Origin: JBQKLI01 sp012798975
Lineage (GTDB): Bacteria; Bacillota; Clostridia; Tissierellales; Peptoniphilaceae
Length of the DNA stretch: 64,000 bases
Assembly (NCBI RefSeq): GCF_052116305.1
Contig: NZ_JBQKLI010000009.1
Location: forward strand, 1-64,000
Direction of reading: 5' to 3'
Below are positions 16,492 to 25,308 of the stretch, in pieces. Within the stretch, counting starts at the first letter, position 1. Each line of letters opens with the position of its first letter. The notes under the pieces were generated by a model. The model had not been told where the DNA came from. It made no database searches and saw nothing but the letters and a program-made list of their open reading frames with translations. The translations under genes and the position numbers were made by a program.

Positions 16492-17301
16492 CTATTTTAC
16501 TTCTTCGAGATGTTCGAAAAAATAATTTTTAATCAACACATTATCCTCTGTGTTTACTTTTACTGAAACAATTTCTGTAAGGGTTTGAACATTCATCACT
16601 TTCCCCTCTCCATCCGGAGTCATAATCGCCTGCCCTACTCTCGGAAGACGTTTATTTTTTTCTTTATAAACTTCTTCTTCGTATTTTAAGCAGCACATCA
16701 ACCTGCTGCACAAACCGGAAATTTTAGTGGGATTTAAGGAAAGAGACTGTTCCTTGGCCATCTTTATGGAAACCGGCGCAAAGTCGTCTAAAAATCGATT
16801 ACAGCAGCACTGCTGGCCGCATCCGCCGATACCGCCGACAATCTTCGCCTGGTCTCTCACCCCAATCTGGCGAAGCTCGATTCGTGTTCTAAAAATTGAC
16901 GCCAAGTCTTTTACCAGTTCTCTAAAGTCCACTCGGCCATCGGATGTAAAATAAAAAATAACTTTATTATTGTCAAATGTATATTCTGCATCCACAAGCT
17001 TCATATCCAATTTATGTTCTTTTATTTTTATTTCGCAAATATCCAAAGCATCCTTTGCTTTTTTGCAATTTTCAGAATGGATATATTTATCTGCCTCGTC
17101 GGCAATACGAATCACCGGTTTCAATTCCGATACCAGTTCCTCTTTTTTAATTTCTTTGACGGGAACAACTACTTTCCCATATTCGATTCCTCTAGCTGTT
17201 TCTACAATTACCGGATCCCCGATTTCCAAATCAAAATCATTGGGTTCAAAATAATAAATCTTTCCGGTATGCTTGAACCGAACTCCTGCAACTTTAACCA
17301 T
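16492..17301 (-). CDS. ricT: RicT/YaaT family protein (PSP1 domain)
   Basis: A 269-residue protein of the PSP1 family. In Bacillus it is part of the RicAFT complex that aids RNase Y-dependent mRNA maturation. The cysteine-rich GGCGQQCCCNRF (about 168-179) and GLCSRLMCCLKYE (about 205-217) match the Fe-S-binding cysteines of RicT. I chose ATG 17301 with GGAGG upstream; a TTG two codons earlier is less likely. It overlaps holB by 8 nt. Gene order matches the Bacillus tmk-darA-yaaR-holB-yaaT operon. Confidence 0.9.
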   Translation of the reverse strand: MVKVAGVRFKHTGKIYYFEPNDFDLEIGDPVIVETARGIEYGKVVVPVKEIKKEELVSELKPVIRIADEADKYIHSENCKKAKDALDICEIKIKEHKLDMKLVDAEYTFDNNKVIFYFTSDGRVDFRELVKDLASIFRTRIELRQIGVRDQAKIVGGIGGCGQQCCCNRFLDDFAPVSIKMAKEQSLSLNPTKISGLCSRLMCCLKYEEEVYKEKNKRLPRVGQAIMTPDGEGKVMNVQTLTEIVSVKVNTEDNVLIKNYFFEHLEEVK

Positions 17302-18106
17302 TTGCAACCTCCATTATATATATAAACAATTCTTCTAAAGATAATTGATAATTTGCATTTATTTTAAAATTTTTACGGACCTCTTCTGTTTTAAGGATCA
17401 TTTTGTCAATATTTTTCGTCTTAGACAGTTTATCATAATATCCGTAATTTTCAGAGTAAATCATTTTTTCGGAAATTCCTTTTTGATATAAAAACAAATC
17501 TCCTAAAAATCTTTCTGTATAATTTAATAATTCCTCTTTCTCGTCTTTTAAAGCATCGAATACTTCTTTGCCTCTCGGTATCGCTAACAAATCTCCTTTT
17601 AAAACATCAAAGATAATCTCATTGACTTCCATCATCGCTTTTTTCTGATCTTGATCTTCTAAATAGGAAAATATCCGGCATCTTGATACTACAGTAGGCA
17701 GCAGCATTCGTTTTGATAATGAAGTCAATATCAATATTCCATAACCCGCAGGCTCTTCTAAAGTCTTGAGCAGGGCATTCGCTGCTTCATTTCCCATTTT
17801 ATGGGCATTTGGAATAAACACGATTTTATAAGGGGCTTCTAGAGGCGATGTGCTGAAAAAGCGAATCACTCCCCGAATTTCATCAATAGAAATTATTTTT
17901 TTCTTTGGGATCAGCTCGTAAAAATCTCCCAGACTTTCATGGTTGAACTTCTCCTTTAATAATAAATTCTTCCCATTTTCTGTAAGAATACTTTCTGCCA
18001 GCTCCAGCCCTTCTTTTCTTGTATTCTCTGGATTCTTTCCTTCTAAAAGATAAGCATGAGAATACTTCTCCTCTTCTAATTGCAGCTTCAGCAATGGATG
18101 TTTCAT
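17294..18106 (-). CDS. holB: DNA polymerase III delta-prime subunit
   Basis: A 270-residue clamp-loader subunit. The conserved KIVFIPNAHKMGNEAANALLK-like segment followed by TLEEP (about 95-125) and the sensor-like LPTVVSRCRIF are present. The Walker A loop is degenerate (EGKNPENTRKEG), as expected for delta-prime, which does not hydrolyse ATP. No CxxC zinc module is seen. It overlaps the stop of the preceding darA-like gene by one base. Confidence 0.9.
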   Translation of the reverse strand: MKHPLLKLQLEEEKYSHAYLLEGKNPENTRKEGLELAESILTENGKNLLLKEKFNHESLGDFYELIPKKKIISIDEIRGVIRFFSTSPLEAPYKIVFIPNAHKMGNEAANALLKTLEEPAGYGILILTSLSKRMLLPTVVSRCRIFSYLEDQDQKKAMMEVNEIIFDVLKGDLLAIPRGKEVFDALKDEKEELLNYTERFLGDLFLYQKGISEKMIYSENYGYYDKLSKTKNIDKMILKTEEVRKNFKINANYQLSLEELFIYIMEVANG

Positions 18107-18384
18107 TAAAACCTCTGGAAATCAGTCATTGGAAGGACAAAGCAGTTTACATTTGTAGAATGTTCGTCTTCTGGCTCTTTTTCTCTGCTGTCGCTGATAA
18201 GTCTTAGAATTCGTATAACATCTTCTACCTTTTCGTCTTCGACGCCAAGGAGCAGAGTAGAGTTTCCTTTTTTCAAAAATCTGCCTGTAGAGGCAAATTT
18301 AGTTGTACGATATCCGTAAGCGCTTAAGGTTTTTATGGCATCGAATGTCATATCTTCTTCAACAACGGCTAATATAAGTTTCAT
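18106..18384 (-). CDS. DarA-like cyclic-di-AMP receptor, second paralogue
   Basis: A 92-residue P-II-like protein (YaaQ/DUF970). It opens MKLILAVVEEDM and carries FASTGRFLKKGNSTLLLGVEDEKV, the core that binds c-di-AMP in DarA/PstA, with Arg where the consensus has the second Gly of TGG. The ATG at 18384 has AAGGAGG upstream; a longer frame starting 15 codons earlier lacks an SD and overlaps the neighbour. The first copy has MPMPMDVHIGG before the last strand; here that loop is shortened. It occupies the position of yaaR in the standard operon. Confidence 0.85.
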   Translation of the reverse strand: MKLILAVVEEDMTFDAIKTLSAYGYRTTKFASTGRFLKKGNSTLLLGVEDEKVEDVIRILRLISDSREKEPEDEHSTNVNCFVLPMTDFQRF

Positions 18385-18394
18385 AATTTCCTCC

Positions 18395-18721
18395 TTAGAA
18401 TCTATAGTGTTCCTCCACATCAAGAACAAATACTGTAGCTCCTCCTATATGTACATCCATGGGCATAGGCATAAACGGTTCTTGAGGACTGGTCAGATTC
18501 ACCATAGAAGCTGTAGTATCCCTTGACTCGCAGTTTTCTTCAATAATACGCAGAACCTCTTCTACCCGTTCCTTTGGTGTTCCAATAAGAAGAGTACTGT
18601 TTCCTGTCTTCAGGAATCCTCCTGATGAGGCTAATTTTGTCATATGGAATTTATTTTCTGTCAGATCGTCTCTAAGAAGAGAAACATCTTGATCCTGTAC
18701 AATTGCTACTACTAATTTCAT
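18395..18721 (-). CDS. darA: Cyclic-di-AMP receptor DarA/PstA (YaaQ)
   Basis: A 108-residue P-II-like signalling protein that binds c-di-AMP. The core is TKLASSGGFLKTGNSTLLIGTPKERV (about residues 28-53) with the C-terminal GGATVFVLDVEEHYRF. Length matches DarA (109). It overlaps tmk by 4 nt (ATGA-type coupling) and is followed within 10 nt by a second, shorter homologue. The phosphodiesterase that would degrade the ligand, GdpP, is at 42973-44976. Confidence 0.92.
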   Translation of the reverse strand: MKLVVAIVQDQDVSLLRDDLTENKFHMTKLASSGGFLKTGNSTLLIGTPKERVEEVLRIIEENCESRDTTASMVNLTSPQEPFMPMPMDVHIGGATVFVLDVEEHYRF

Positions 18722-19344
18722 TCTATTCCTCCTAACTGAAGATTAAGAATCTTCATCACTCGTTCGTAAACTTCCTCTACACTGCCCGAAGCATCTATTC
18801 GTATAAAAGTGCTGTCGTTTCTATATTGCTGTAGAATTGCTTGATAACCTTGAAAAACTTTCTGATGAAAACTATCCATTTCCTGTTCTAAACGATCCGG
18901 TTTAAAATTCTCTCTTTTTCTTTTTATGGATAAGATGGGATCGATATCGAAAAATAAGACAAGATCCGGTTTTACCTCTTGGATCGCAAAATCATTGATC
19001 CCCCAAATAGCATCCGCACCTAATCCTCTTCCATAACCTTGATAGGCAATGCTTGAAAGAATAAACCGATCGGATAAAACAAGTCTCTTCTCTTTGAGTG
19101 CGGGACGGATCCATTGATCGACATGCTGCGCTCTTGCTGCAGCATAAAGAAGGGCTTCTGTTCTAAATGACAGCTCGCCATTTTCCGGATCCAATAAAAG
19201 ATTTCGGATCTTTTCCGAGATCTCCGGCCCGCCAGGTTCCCGTGTTTTTAAAAAGTCGATCTTTCTTTTTTCTAAATTCTCGCATACCTTATTTAATATT
19301 GTACTTTTTCCGGATCCATCCGGTCCTTCAAATGTTATAAACAT
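18718..19344 (-). CDS. tmk: Thymidylate kinase
   Basis: A 208-residue dTMP kinase. It has P-loop GPDGSGKST (about residues 7-15), the DR(Y/F) motif as SDRFILSSIAYQG (about 93-105), and REPGG (about 36-40). First gene of the tmk-darA-darA-holB-ricT operon. Confidence 0.97.
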   Translation of the reverse strand: MFITFEGPDGSGKSTILNKVCENLEKRKIDFLKTREPGGPEISEKIRNLLLDPENGELSFRTEALLYAAARAQHVDQWIRPALKEKRLVLSDRFILSSIAYQGYGRGLGADAIWGINDFAIQEVKPDLVLFFDIDPILSIKRKRENFKPDRLEQEMDSFHQKVFQGYQAILQQYRNDSTFIRIDASGSVEEVYERVMKILNLQLGGIE

Positions 19345-19407
19345 CCTATCACCACTTTTTATATCGTTAACTATATTCTACCTTAAAAACAGCTTTTAAC
19401 AAAACAA

Positions 19408-19435
19408 AAAAAGCGAGGTTGCCCCCGCGCTTTTT
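19408..19435 (-). terminator. Terminator of rplY
   Basis: The stem AAAAAGCG/CGCTTTTT with an inner GG/CC pairing, six bases after the rplY stop, followed by a T-run on the minus strand. Confidence 0.7.
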
Positions 19436-19441
19436 AAGAAA

Positions 19442-20089
19442 TTATTCAGCATCTTCTTCATCTGTTTCTTTTGTTTCGTCAACAGTCGGAACATCTGCTG
19501 CAACTTCTTCTTCTGTTTCTTCAATAACTTCTTCTCTTGGTTCAGATAAAGCAGCTATTAATTCTTCAGCTGGTGTTAAGATTTCAATATTTTCGTCGTT
19601 GAAAATATCAAGATCTGATACGAAGATATTATCTCCGATTTGCATTTCTTCAACACTTACTACTGCTTCATTTGGAATATTAGCAGGAGTACATTCTACT
19701 TCGATTTCGTTTAGTGTCTGCATTAATACAGATGGCTGAACACGAATTTCGTCTCTTCCTTCCAATACGATAGGTACATTAACACGAAGTTTTTGACCTT
19801 TTTTAAGATGTAAGAAATCAACGTGAACAAATTGGTTTTTGAAAGGATGCTTTTGTACATCTTTAAAAAGTACTTGATATCTTTCTCCGTCAATCATTAA
19901 GAAAACAATATTACTTGTTCCTGCTTCACGATATACTTTCGCTAAATCTCTTTCTTCTACTTGAACCGGAATCGGTTCGTCTCCCTTTGAATATACGATA
20001 CCTGGGATTATTTTTTCTGCTCTAAGCTTATTAACTTTATTTTTACCTACGCTCTCTCTTTTCGCGCAGTTTAGAGTAAAGTCTGCCAT
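19442..20089 (-). CDS. rplY: 50S ribosomal protein L25/general stress protein Ctc
   Basis: A 215-residue long-form L25 (CTC). The N-terminal 5S rRNA-binding domain (1-95) contains VNKLRAEKIIPGIVYSKG and VHVDFLHLKKG-like segments; the C-terminal TL5 domain (96-185) is followed by an acidic tail (EETEEEVAADVPTVDETKETDEEDAE region) typical of the long form. Monocistronic. Confidence 0.95.
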   Translation of the reverse strand: MADFTLNCAKRESVGKNKVNKLRAEKIIPGIVYSKGDEPIPVQVEERDLAKVYREAGTSNIVFLMIDGERYQVLFKDVQKHPFKNQFVHVDFLHLKKGQKLRVNVPIVLEGRDEIRVQPSVLMQTLNEIEVECTPANIPNEAVVSVEEMQIGDNIFVSDLDIFNDENIEILTPAEELIAALSEPREEVIEETEEEVAADVPTVDETKETDEEDAE

Positions 20090-20227
20090 GGTTAGCGCCT
20101 CCTTATATCAAAATTAAAAGATTCATACTTACGTATTATATCAAGGACCCTTGAATTTAGCAAGGTTTATGGCAAATTTTATTGATCCTTTAGCCGCTGT
20201 TCCGACCCAAAGAAACATTTACATCCT

Positions 20228-20488
20228 TTATACTATCTGAAGCAAAATCAGAAAGAGAACACCGGGTATACCAAATATCCCTGCTATCAGCGCATTGATA
20301 AAGGTAATAGCTATACTTACTCCGAACAAACCGCCGATTACATTAAAAACAAGAAGCGTAATGGCTCCTGCAAGAGCATTAAACACAAGTCTCACTAAAA
20401 TTTTAAAGGATAAACTGAATATTTTCCCAAGACCCATAAGAATAAATATTCCTAGTATAGTTCCACCTACTAATAGAATAATGTCCAT
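20228..20488 (-). CDS. BofA-family membrane protein
   Basis: An 86-residue protein, nearly all hydrophobic, with two to three membrane segments and the conserved C-terminal region SIAITFINALIAGIFGIPGVLFLILLQ. It resembles BofA, which inhibits pro-sigma-K processing in Bacillus. Homologues occur in Clostridia that may or may not sporulate, so the role here is open. Not adjacent to recR as it often is. Confidence 0.85.
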   Translation of the reverse strand: MDIILLVGGTILGIFILMGLGKIFSLSFKILVRLVFNALAGAITLLVFNVIGGLFGVSIAITFINALIAGIFGIPGVLFLILLQIV

Positions 20489-20588
20489 AATATCTCCTTT
20501 CTCTTTACTGATAGTTTAGCATATCCGCCTCCGTAGTTATCCTCTAAAAATACACAATATTTCATCAATTTGCTGCTAAATGAGTTTT

Positions 20589-20790
20589 AAAGAAAGAGTG
20601 GGAGTGAAAGAGTGAGAGAGTAAAGTTATGGTGGAAACATGGAACGTGTTTCCTCATATGAGAGAAAGCCGTTTTTATAAATCGTATATTATAATAGGTA
20701 TCGAGGATTTTTGGAGGAAAGAAACAAGCTTTTTGTTTCTACAATAATTTCTCTTTTCTCTTTTCTATCTTCTCTTTTTCTAAACTTTTC
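20589..20790. repeat. Non-coding inverted-repeat element, copy 1
   Basis: The left purine-rich arm (AAAGAAAGAGTGGGAGTGAAAGAGTG-type, from 20589) runs into GTGG and the hairpin GAAACATGGAACGTGTTTC (20634-20652). A central AT-rich part follows, then the hairpin GAAACAAGCTTTTTGTTTC (20721-20739), then a pyrimidine-rich right arm (to about 20790) that mirrors the left arm. Same design as copies at 29260 and 47372; the first hairpin is identical to that at 47424-47442. No gene lies in this 20489-20829 gap. Confidence 0.6.
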
Positions 20791-20802
20791 TATAAAGAAA
20801 AA

Positions 20803-20824
20803 AGAGAGATGAAATCATCTCTCT
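20803..20824 (-). terminator. Terminator of the thioredoxin pair
   Basis: The stem AGAGAGATGA/TCATCTCTCT with a 2-nt loop core, followed by a T-run on the minus strand, directly after the trxA stop. Confidence 0.8.
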
Positions 20825-20829
20825 GCATC

Positions 20830-21144
20830 TTATTTTACTAATTCTAATACTTTGTCTTTTTGTAAAGCTCCTACTGAGGTTTTTACAACTTCTCCGTTTT
20901 CAAATACAAGTAATGTAGGAATACTCATTACTTGATATTTCATCGCTAAGCTTTGATTTTCGTCTACATTTACTTTGCAGACTTTAAGACCTTCATGATT
21001 TTCAGAAGCTATTTCGTCAATAATTGGCGATAACATTTTGCAAGGTCCGCACCATGATGCCCAAAAATCAACCAATACTTTACTTTCTTTGGCGTTTAAT
21101 ACTTCTTCTTCGAAATTATCATTTGTAATTACAATTGCTCCCAT
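20830..21144 (-). CDS. trxA: Thioredoxin
   Basis: A 104-residue thioredoxin with the canonical active site WCGPCK (about 31-36) and the cis-proline IPT (about 76). It follows an atypical paralogue by 9 nt. In organisms with Grd reductases, thioredoxin supplies electrons to the selenoproteins; a role with the betaine reductase encoded at 57.3-60.0 kb is plausible. Confidence 0.95.
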   Translation of the reverse strand: MGAIVITNDNFEEEVLNAKESKVLVDFWASWCGPCKMLSPIIDEIASENHEGLKVCKVNVDENQSLAMKYQVMSIPTLLVFENGEVVKTSVGALQKDKVLELVK

Positions 21145-21153
21145 AACAGCCTC

Positions 21154-21471
21154 CTATAATTCTTCAATCATTTTGATTAAATCTTCTTTTCTTTTCGCCC
21201 CTACTGCATATTTCTTTTCTTCACCATTTAGAAAAACAAGAAACGTGGGCTTGGATAAGACGGAATACTTCTTCGCTACTTCTCTATTCTCGTCGATATT
21301 GCATTTGCAGACTTTTATGTCTTCTCTCTCTTCAGCTATTTGATCTATAATCGGATCCATAACTTTGCAGGGACCGCAATGGTTCCCCCAAAAATCTACC
21401 AATATTTTAGTATCGGCGAGATTTATCACTTCTTCATCGAAATTATTAGCATCTACTATCGTCGGTTTCAC
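21154..21471 (-). CDS. Thioredoxin-family protein with active site NHCGPC
   Basis: A 105-residue thioredoxin fold with CGPCK retained, but the invariant Trp before the first Cys is replaced (WGNHCGPC instead of WxxWCGPC). The cis-Pro is KPT. Tandem with trxA in one operon ending at the terminator at 20803-20824. The His substitution should change the redox potential, suggesting a different partner (inference). Confidence 0.88.
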   Translation of the reverse strand: MKPTIVDANNFDEEVINLADTKILVDFWGNHCGPCKVMDPIIDQIAEEREDIKVCKCNIDENREVAKKYSVLSKPTFLVFLNGEEKKYAVGAKRKEDLIKMIEEL

Positions 21472-21504
21472 ATATGCCTCCTTATACCAGACTCAATCTT
21501 CGGT

Positions 21505-23046
21505 CTATTGTGTCTCTTGGGAATTTCCAGGACTATTCTGTTCCGGTGTTGAGTTTTGCTGTGAATTGTTCTGTGTATTTTGTATATTCTGCGTATTCTG
21601 AGTGTTTTGTGTATTTTGTGTATTCTGCGTATTTTGCGATGGAGTGTTTTGAGTTTCACTATCGGAATTCTGTCCTTGATTATTTGTACCCGAATTTCCT
21701 GTATTATCCCCACCTGTATTTTGATTATTGTTTGTGGATTCTGAACTTGGCTGTTCTGCCGGTTCGCTGCCGCTCTCTTCTGTCTCAGCAGCAGGTCCTA
21801 TTTCCGGCCTGTCCACATTATTCTCTATCGTAGTTGGAGTTGTGCTGCCGTTTAAATATTCTTCAAGGGTAAATTTGCCTTCAAATATTCTTTGTGCAAT
21901 CTCTACTCCTACATAGCGGTAATGCCAAGGTTCTGCCCGCCGATTTGTCTGGGATTCTTTTCCGGCTGGGAAGCGCTCGATAAAACCGTATTTATAGGCA
22001 TTGTTTTTCAGCCAAGAAGCTTCTTTTGAATCAGCGAAGGCTTCTGTGTATTTCGCCTCATAATCCTCGCCCATAATATCGTAAGCAAGTCCTGTTTGAT
22101 GTTCGCTGGTACCTAGATCCAATTGTCTGCTGTCTGCTTTATACTCTCCATAATCATTTACTTTACCGGAGTTCGCCTTTTCCTGCTGGGCATAATTCCT
22201 ATAATCGCTGGCAGATTTTAATACAATATTATCAGCTTTCGCATTTTCTACCATTATCCCAAAGGCCTTTTGAGCATCCACATCAAGCCCTGGATCATAA
22301 TCCTTTGGAAGACTATAGGTATCATTCACTAAAAGTACTCCGTTGATCACTTTAAGCTGATTTGGATCTTCTATAGACTTTAATCCTGCAGTTTTAACAT
22401 AACCTTCTTGATCAAGATATTTTATTTTTGTAAATTCCCCATTTTGACCAAAGTTTTTCACATATACATTTTGAGGAATTTCTGCAAATTTATTCTCTTC
22501 ATTGGCTTCTTTATAAATCGGCAGCTCTTCTCCCGTTTTGTTGAAACCGAGAAGCTGGGTAGAATCTGTGCTGCCTGTCTGCGGAGTCTCTTCCTGCAGC
22601 TTTATCTGCGTATTCTGATTTGCTGCCTGTTGGTTGGCTTGAGCTCTGCCGGCTAATGTATTTTTTATCAGCACTGCCAGCAGCACGACAAGGAGAATCG
22701 ATACAACGACGATAAAGATTCCATTGTTTCTTCTCTTTTTCTTTCGTAACTCTTCCGCTCTGCGTTTCTTTTTGATCTGTTCTAACCGTCTTCTTTCAAA
22801 CTCGATTTCTTGCGGGTTAAGCTTTACCGTATGGCCTAACTCCCTTTGTTCATTCATAATCCTTCTTTTTTCTTCCCGAAGGGTCTGGCGCCGTTTCCTG
22901 TTTTGATTCGCCAGCTGTTCTTGTTTCTGAATAGATGCAGTTCTCTTTTCCGAAGGCCTTTTTTTGTTCAGTCCTTCAACACCTTCATTCAAAAAGCTGT
23001 ATTTTTTATTAATATCGCTATAGCTATTGTTCTTTTTATTTCCCAT
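21505..23046 (-). CDS. M15B D-alanyl-D-alanine carboxypeptidase (VanY-like), membrane anchored
   Basis: A 513-residue protein. Residues 1-105 are cytoplasmic, coiled-coil prone and rich in Arg/Lys/Glu, followed by one TM helix (about 108-128). An SH3-like segment is at about 160-225 (YIKYLDQEGYVKTAGL-like). The M15B peptidase domain is at about 230-400, with zinc and catalytic motifs LGTSEHQTGLAYDI and EPWHYRYVG. A low-complexity Thr/Asn/Gln tail (about 410-513) contains a QNT repeat. It trims D-Ala from cell-wall peptides. It overlaps the downstream glycosyltransferase operon start by 11 nt. Confidence 0.88.
   Translation of the reverse strand: MGNKKNNSYSDINKKYSFLNEGVEGLNKKRPSEKRTASIQKQEQLANQNRKRRQTLREEKRRIMNEQRELGHTVKLNPQEIEFERRRLEQIKKKRRAEELRKKKRRNNGIFIVVVSILLVVLLAVLIKNTLAGRAQANQQAANQNTQIKLQEETPQTGSTDSTQLLGFNKTGEELPIYKEANEENKFAEIPQNVYVKNFGQNGEFTKIKYLDQEGYVKTAGLKSIEDPNQLKVINGVLLVNDTYSLPKDYDPGLDVDAQKAFGIMVENAKADNIVLKSASDYRNYAQQEKANSGKVNDYGEYKADSRQLDLGTSEHQTGLAYDIMGEDYEAKYTEAFADSKEASWLKNNAYKYGFIERFPAGKESQTNRRAEPWHYRYVGVEIAQRIFEGKFTLEEYLNGSTTPTTIENNVDRPEIGPAAETEESGSEPAEQPSSESTNNNQNTGGDNTGNSGTNNQGQNSDSETQNTPSQNTQNTQNTQNTQNTQNIQNTQNNSQQNSTPEQNSPGNSQETQ
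21585..21650 (-). repeat. 9-bp tandem repeat encoding QNT units
   Basis: About seven degenerate copies of a 9-bp unit (CAGAATACN on the minus strand) encode Gln-Asn-Thr repeats in the tail of the M15 peptidase. Such arrays vary in number by slippage. Confidence 0.7.
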
Positions 23047-24190
23047 GCTGCACTCCTAACAAATCATCGTAAACACGGATCACTTTTTTTATTATTTCGT
23101 CTTCGGAATAATTATCTATTATATACCCGCTAATTCTGTTCTTATCGAATTCACCAATATGATTCTTAAACCATCTAAGCTCTTTTGTGATAGCATCAAC
23201 ATCTCCCGCCGGCACAAGTTTTCCGTTAAATTCTTTTATAAAATGTTCGCTTCCGCCATTTCTAGTACATAACACCGGCAAACCCGCTTTCATTGCTTCT
23301 ACAATCGCTTTTCCAAATGTTTCCGAATAGCTTGCTAAAAGAAAAAGATCTGCATCTAAATATTCTTCTGCTATCTCCCTTAAAGACGTTTGCCCTTCTA
23401 AAAACACCTGTTCTTCCAAGCCTTCTTCTTCGATAATTCCTTCTAAAGCTTTTCGATCTTCCCCTTCGCCGTAGATAAATAATCTTGCATTTTCTCCTTT
23501 AAAAGCTCTTGAAAATGCCTTAATCGAATCTCTATGCCCTTTGCTTTCTTTCAAGTTTCCTGTGGATACTATTTTAAAATAGGGACATTTCTCTTGTCCC
23601 TTTTTGAAAACACTTGTAGGAGTCAATATAGGAATATACTCCGATTTTACATTAAATATCCTTTCAATTCTTTCTTGATAAAAGGGGCTGCCGATCAGCA
23701 AACGATCACAATGATGAAAAGCATATTTGGAAACATCATACAGGTCTTTTTTAATATCTTCTTTATTTTCTTTGTTTAATAATGAAGAGTGTTCTGTGAC
23801 AACAAGGGGATATTTCCCTTTGAGAACCTTCGCATAGGCATAGGATGTATCGGAAAAATGAGAGTGAACAATATCCGGTTCTCCCTGCTCCCTAATAATT
23901 CTCGGCAAAAGCTTCTTTAATCCAAGGGCTGCAGCTTTAGAAAGAAAGCGTGCATCAACAGCTCCTACAGGTATATTCATAATATACACAGGGATATCAT
24001 CGACTATTCTTTTTTCAAAACCCCATCGCCGCTTTCTTCGGAAAGATCTCATATCCAACCCTCCAACAGCAACGTCGATTCCGGCTTTTTTCAAAGCTTT
24101 TGCATACACCATTTCGTGAATCGCATTCATCGGATATTCACTTGAAGGATAGCCATGACTGCCGATCAGCACTTTCATTTTATTCCCCAT
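23036..24190 (-). CDS. Glycosyltransferase family 4-like
   Basis: A 384-residue GT-B glycosyltransferase. The N-terminal domain has an ADVHSH-like segment (DIVHSHFSD). The C-terminal GT4 nucleotide-sugar site is IVSTGNLKESKGH, then YLDADLFLLASYSETFGKAIVEAMKAGLPVLCTRNGG with the EX7E motif. Its start overlaps the preceding glycosyltransferase by 11 nt. Part of the 23.0-29.1 kb surface-polysaccharide cluster; donor and acceptor unknown. Confidence 0.9.
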   Translation of the reverse strand: MGNKMKVLIGSHGYPSSEYPMNAIHEMVYAKALKKAGIDVAVGGLDMRSFRRKRRWGFEKRIVDDIPVYIMNIPVGAVDARFLSKAAALGLKKLLPRIIREQGEPDIVHSHFSDTSYAYAKVLKGKYPLVVTEHSSLLNKENKEDIKKDLYDVSKYAFHHCDRLLIGSPFYQERIERIFNVKSEYIPILTPTSVFKKGQEKCPYFKIVSTGNLKESKGHRDSIKAFSRAFKGENARLFIYGEGEDRKALEGIIEEEGLEEQVFLEGQTSLREIAEEYLDADLFLLASYSETFGKAIVEAMKAGLPVLCTRNGGSEHFIKEFNGKLVPAGDVDAITKELRWFKNHIGEFDKNRISGYIIDNYSEDEIIKKVIRVYDDLLGVQHGK

Positions 24191-25298
24191 TCCTGATTTT
24201 TTTATAAATTTTCACATACTCTTCAGAAAGATCATCCCAATTAAACTGGCGGGCATTCACAAATGCCTTCTTTGAGATAGCCTTGTAATCTTTTTTTATA
24301 TCTAATATTCTATGGGCTACTTCTTTCGCATTATTATATACAACACGATATCCTACTTCACCTTCCGAGAAGTGTCCGTCAAAGCCCTGTCCTTTTGTAT
24401 AAATCACAGGAAGCCCCTGGCTCATAGCTTCCACATACACCAGCCCAAAAGTCTCTCTTCTTGAAGGCATCACGAAAATATCGTGATCTCGAAGTATTTC
24501 CCGTACGCCGCTTTTATCTTTTATCGCTTCATAGCGGATATAATCTTTCTTTTCTAAATACTTCTGAACTATCTTAATATTCATTCTTCCCACTAAGGTA
24601 AGCTCCACTTTAACTCCATATTTTCGAAGAATCTCGCAAGCTCTTACAATAGTAATTACATTCTTGTTTGGATCATCCACTCTGCCTACATATACAAGCC
24701 GAAGGGGATCGTGATATTCTTTCGAATTCTCAATCGGATCTTCAAAATAATAGTCGTCAATTCCATTTGGTATAATGATTGATTTTTCGTAGACCTTCTG
24801 CTGATCTTCCCCAGCGACATATTTCTCTATTGTCAGATCTCTGTATGCCGGTGATAAAAACACAACACCGCTTGCTTCATTCAGAATCTTTCTCCCGAGA
24901 AAAATGAGATGAGGCATCACTCTGAAAAATGTAAATAAGTCCGTATTCCGAACTGCGGTAATGTAGGGAATATTAAAATCCTGCTTAAGACGATAGGATA
25001 TATACCCGTTGGATACTAAAGAATGTGCATGGGTTAGATAATACCGGTTCACATCGATATTCTCTTTTACATCTCTATAGACTTTCTTATGTTTTAATGA
25101 AAAGATAAAACGATCGCTCCATTTATAGGGCTGAGAAACAATGAAATTGTCCGGCATTGGAGGTAATTTCGTTTCTCGGGCACAATAATATAAAATATCG
25201 TGATCCAACCCTTTTTCATCTAATTTCTGAAAAAGATTCTCATATAATTTTGTACCCATATAATAGGAGCAAACCTCTAAAACCTTATTCTTTTCCAT
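24180..25298 (-). CDS. Glycosyltransferase family 4-like
   Basis: A 372-residue GT-B enzyme with RLVYVGRVDDPNKN in the donor-binding domain and the EX7E motif in HDIFVMPSRRETFGLVYVEAMSQGLPVIYTKGQGF. It lies 10 nt after the dehydratase gene in the same operon. Specificity unknown. Confidence 0.9.
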   Translation of the reverse strand: MEKNKVLEVCSYYMGTKLYENLFQKLDEKGLDHDILYYCARETKLPPMPDNFIVSQPYKWSDRFIFSLKHKKVYRDVKENIDVNRYYLTHAHSLVSNGYISYRLKQDFNIPYITAVRNTDLFTFFRVMPHLIFLGRKILNEASGVVFLSPAYRDLTIEKYVAGEDQQKVYEKSIIIPNGIDDYYFEDPIENSKEYHDPLRLVYVGRVDDPNKNVITIVRACEILRKYGVKVELTLVGRMNIKIVQKYLEKKDYIRYEAIKDKSGVREILRDHDIFVMPSRRETFGLVYVEAMSQGLPVIYTKGQGFDGHFSEGEVGYRVVYNNAKEVAHRILDIKKDYKAISKKAFVNARQFNWDDLSEEYVKIYKKIRNGE

Positions 25299-25308
25299 TG
25301 TACTCTCC

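Noticed and set aside
21585..21650. CRISPR-like array
   Set aside because: Repeat unit is 9 bp without spacers and lies in a coding tail.
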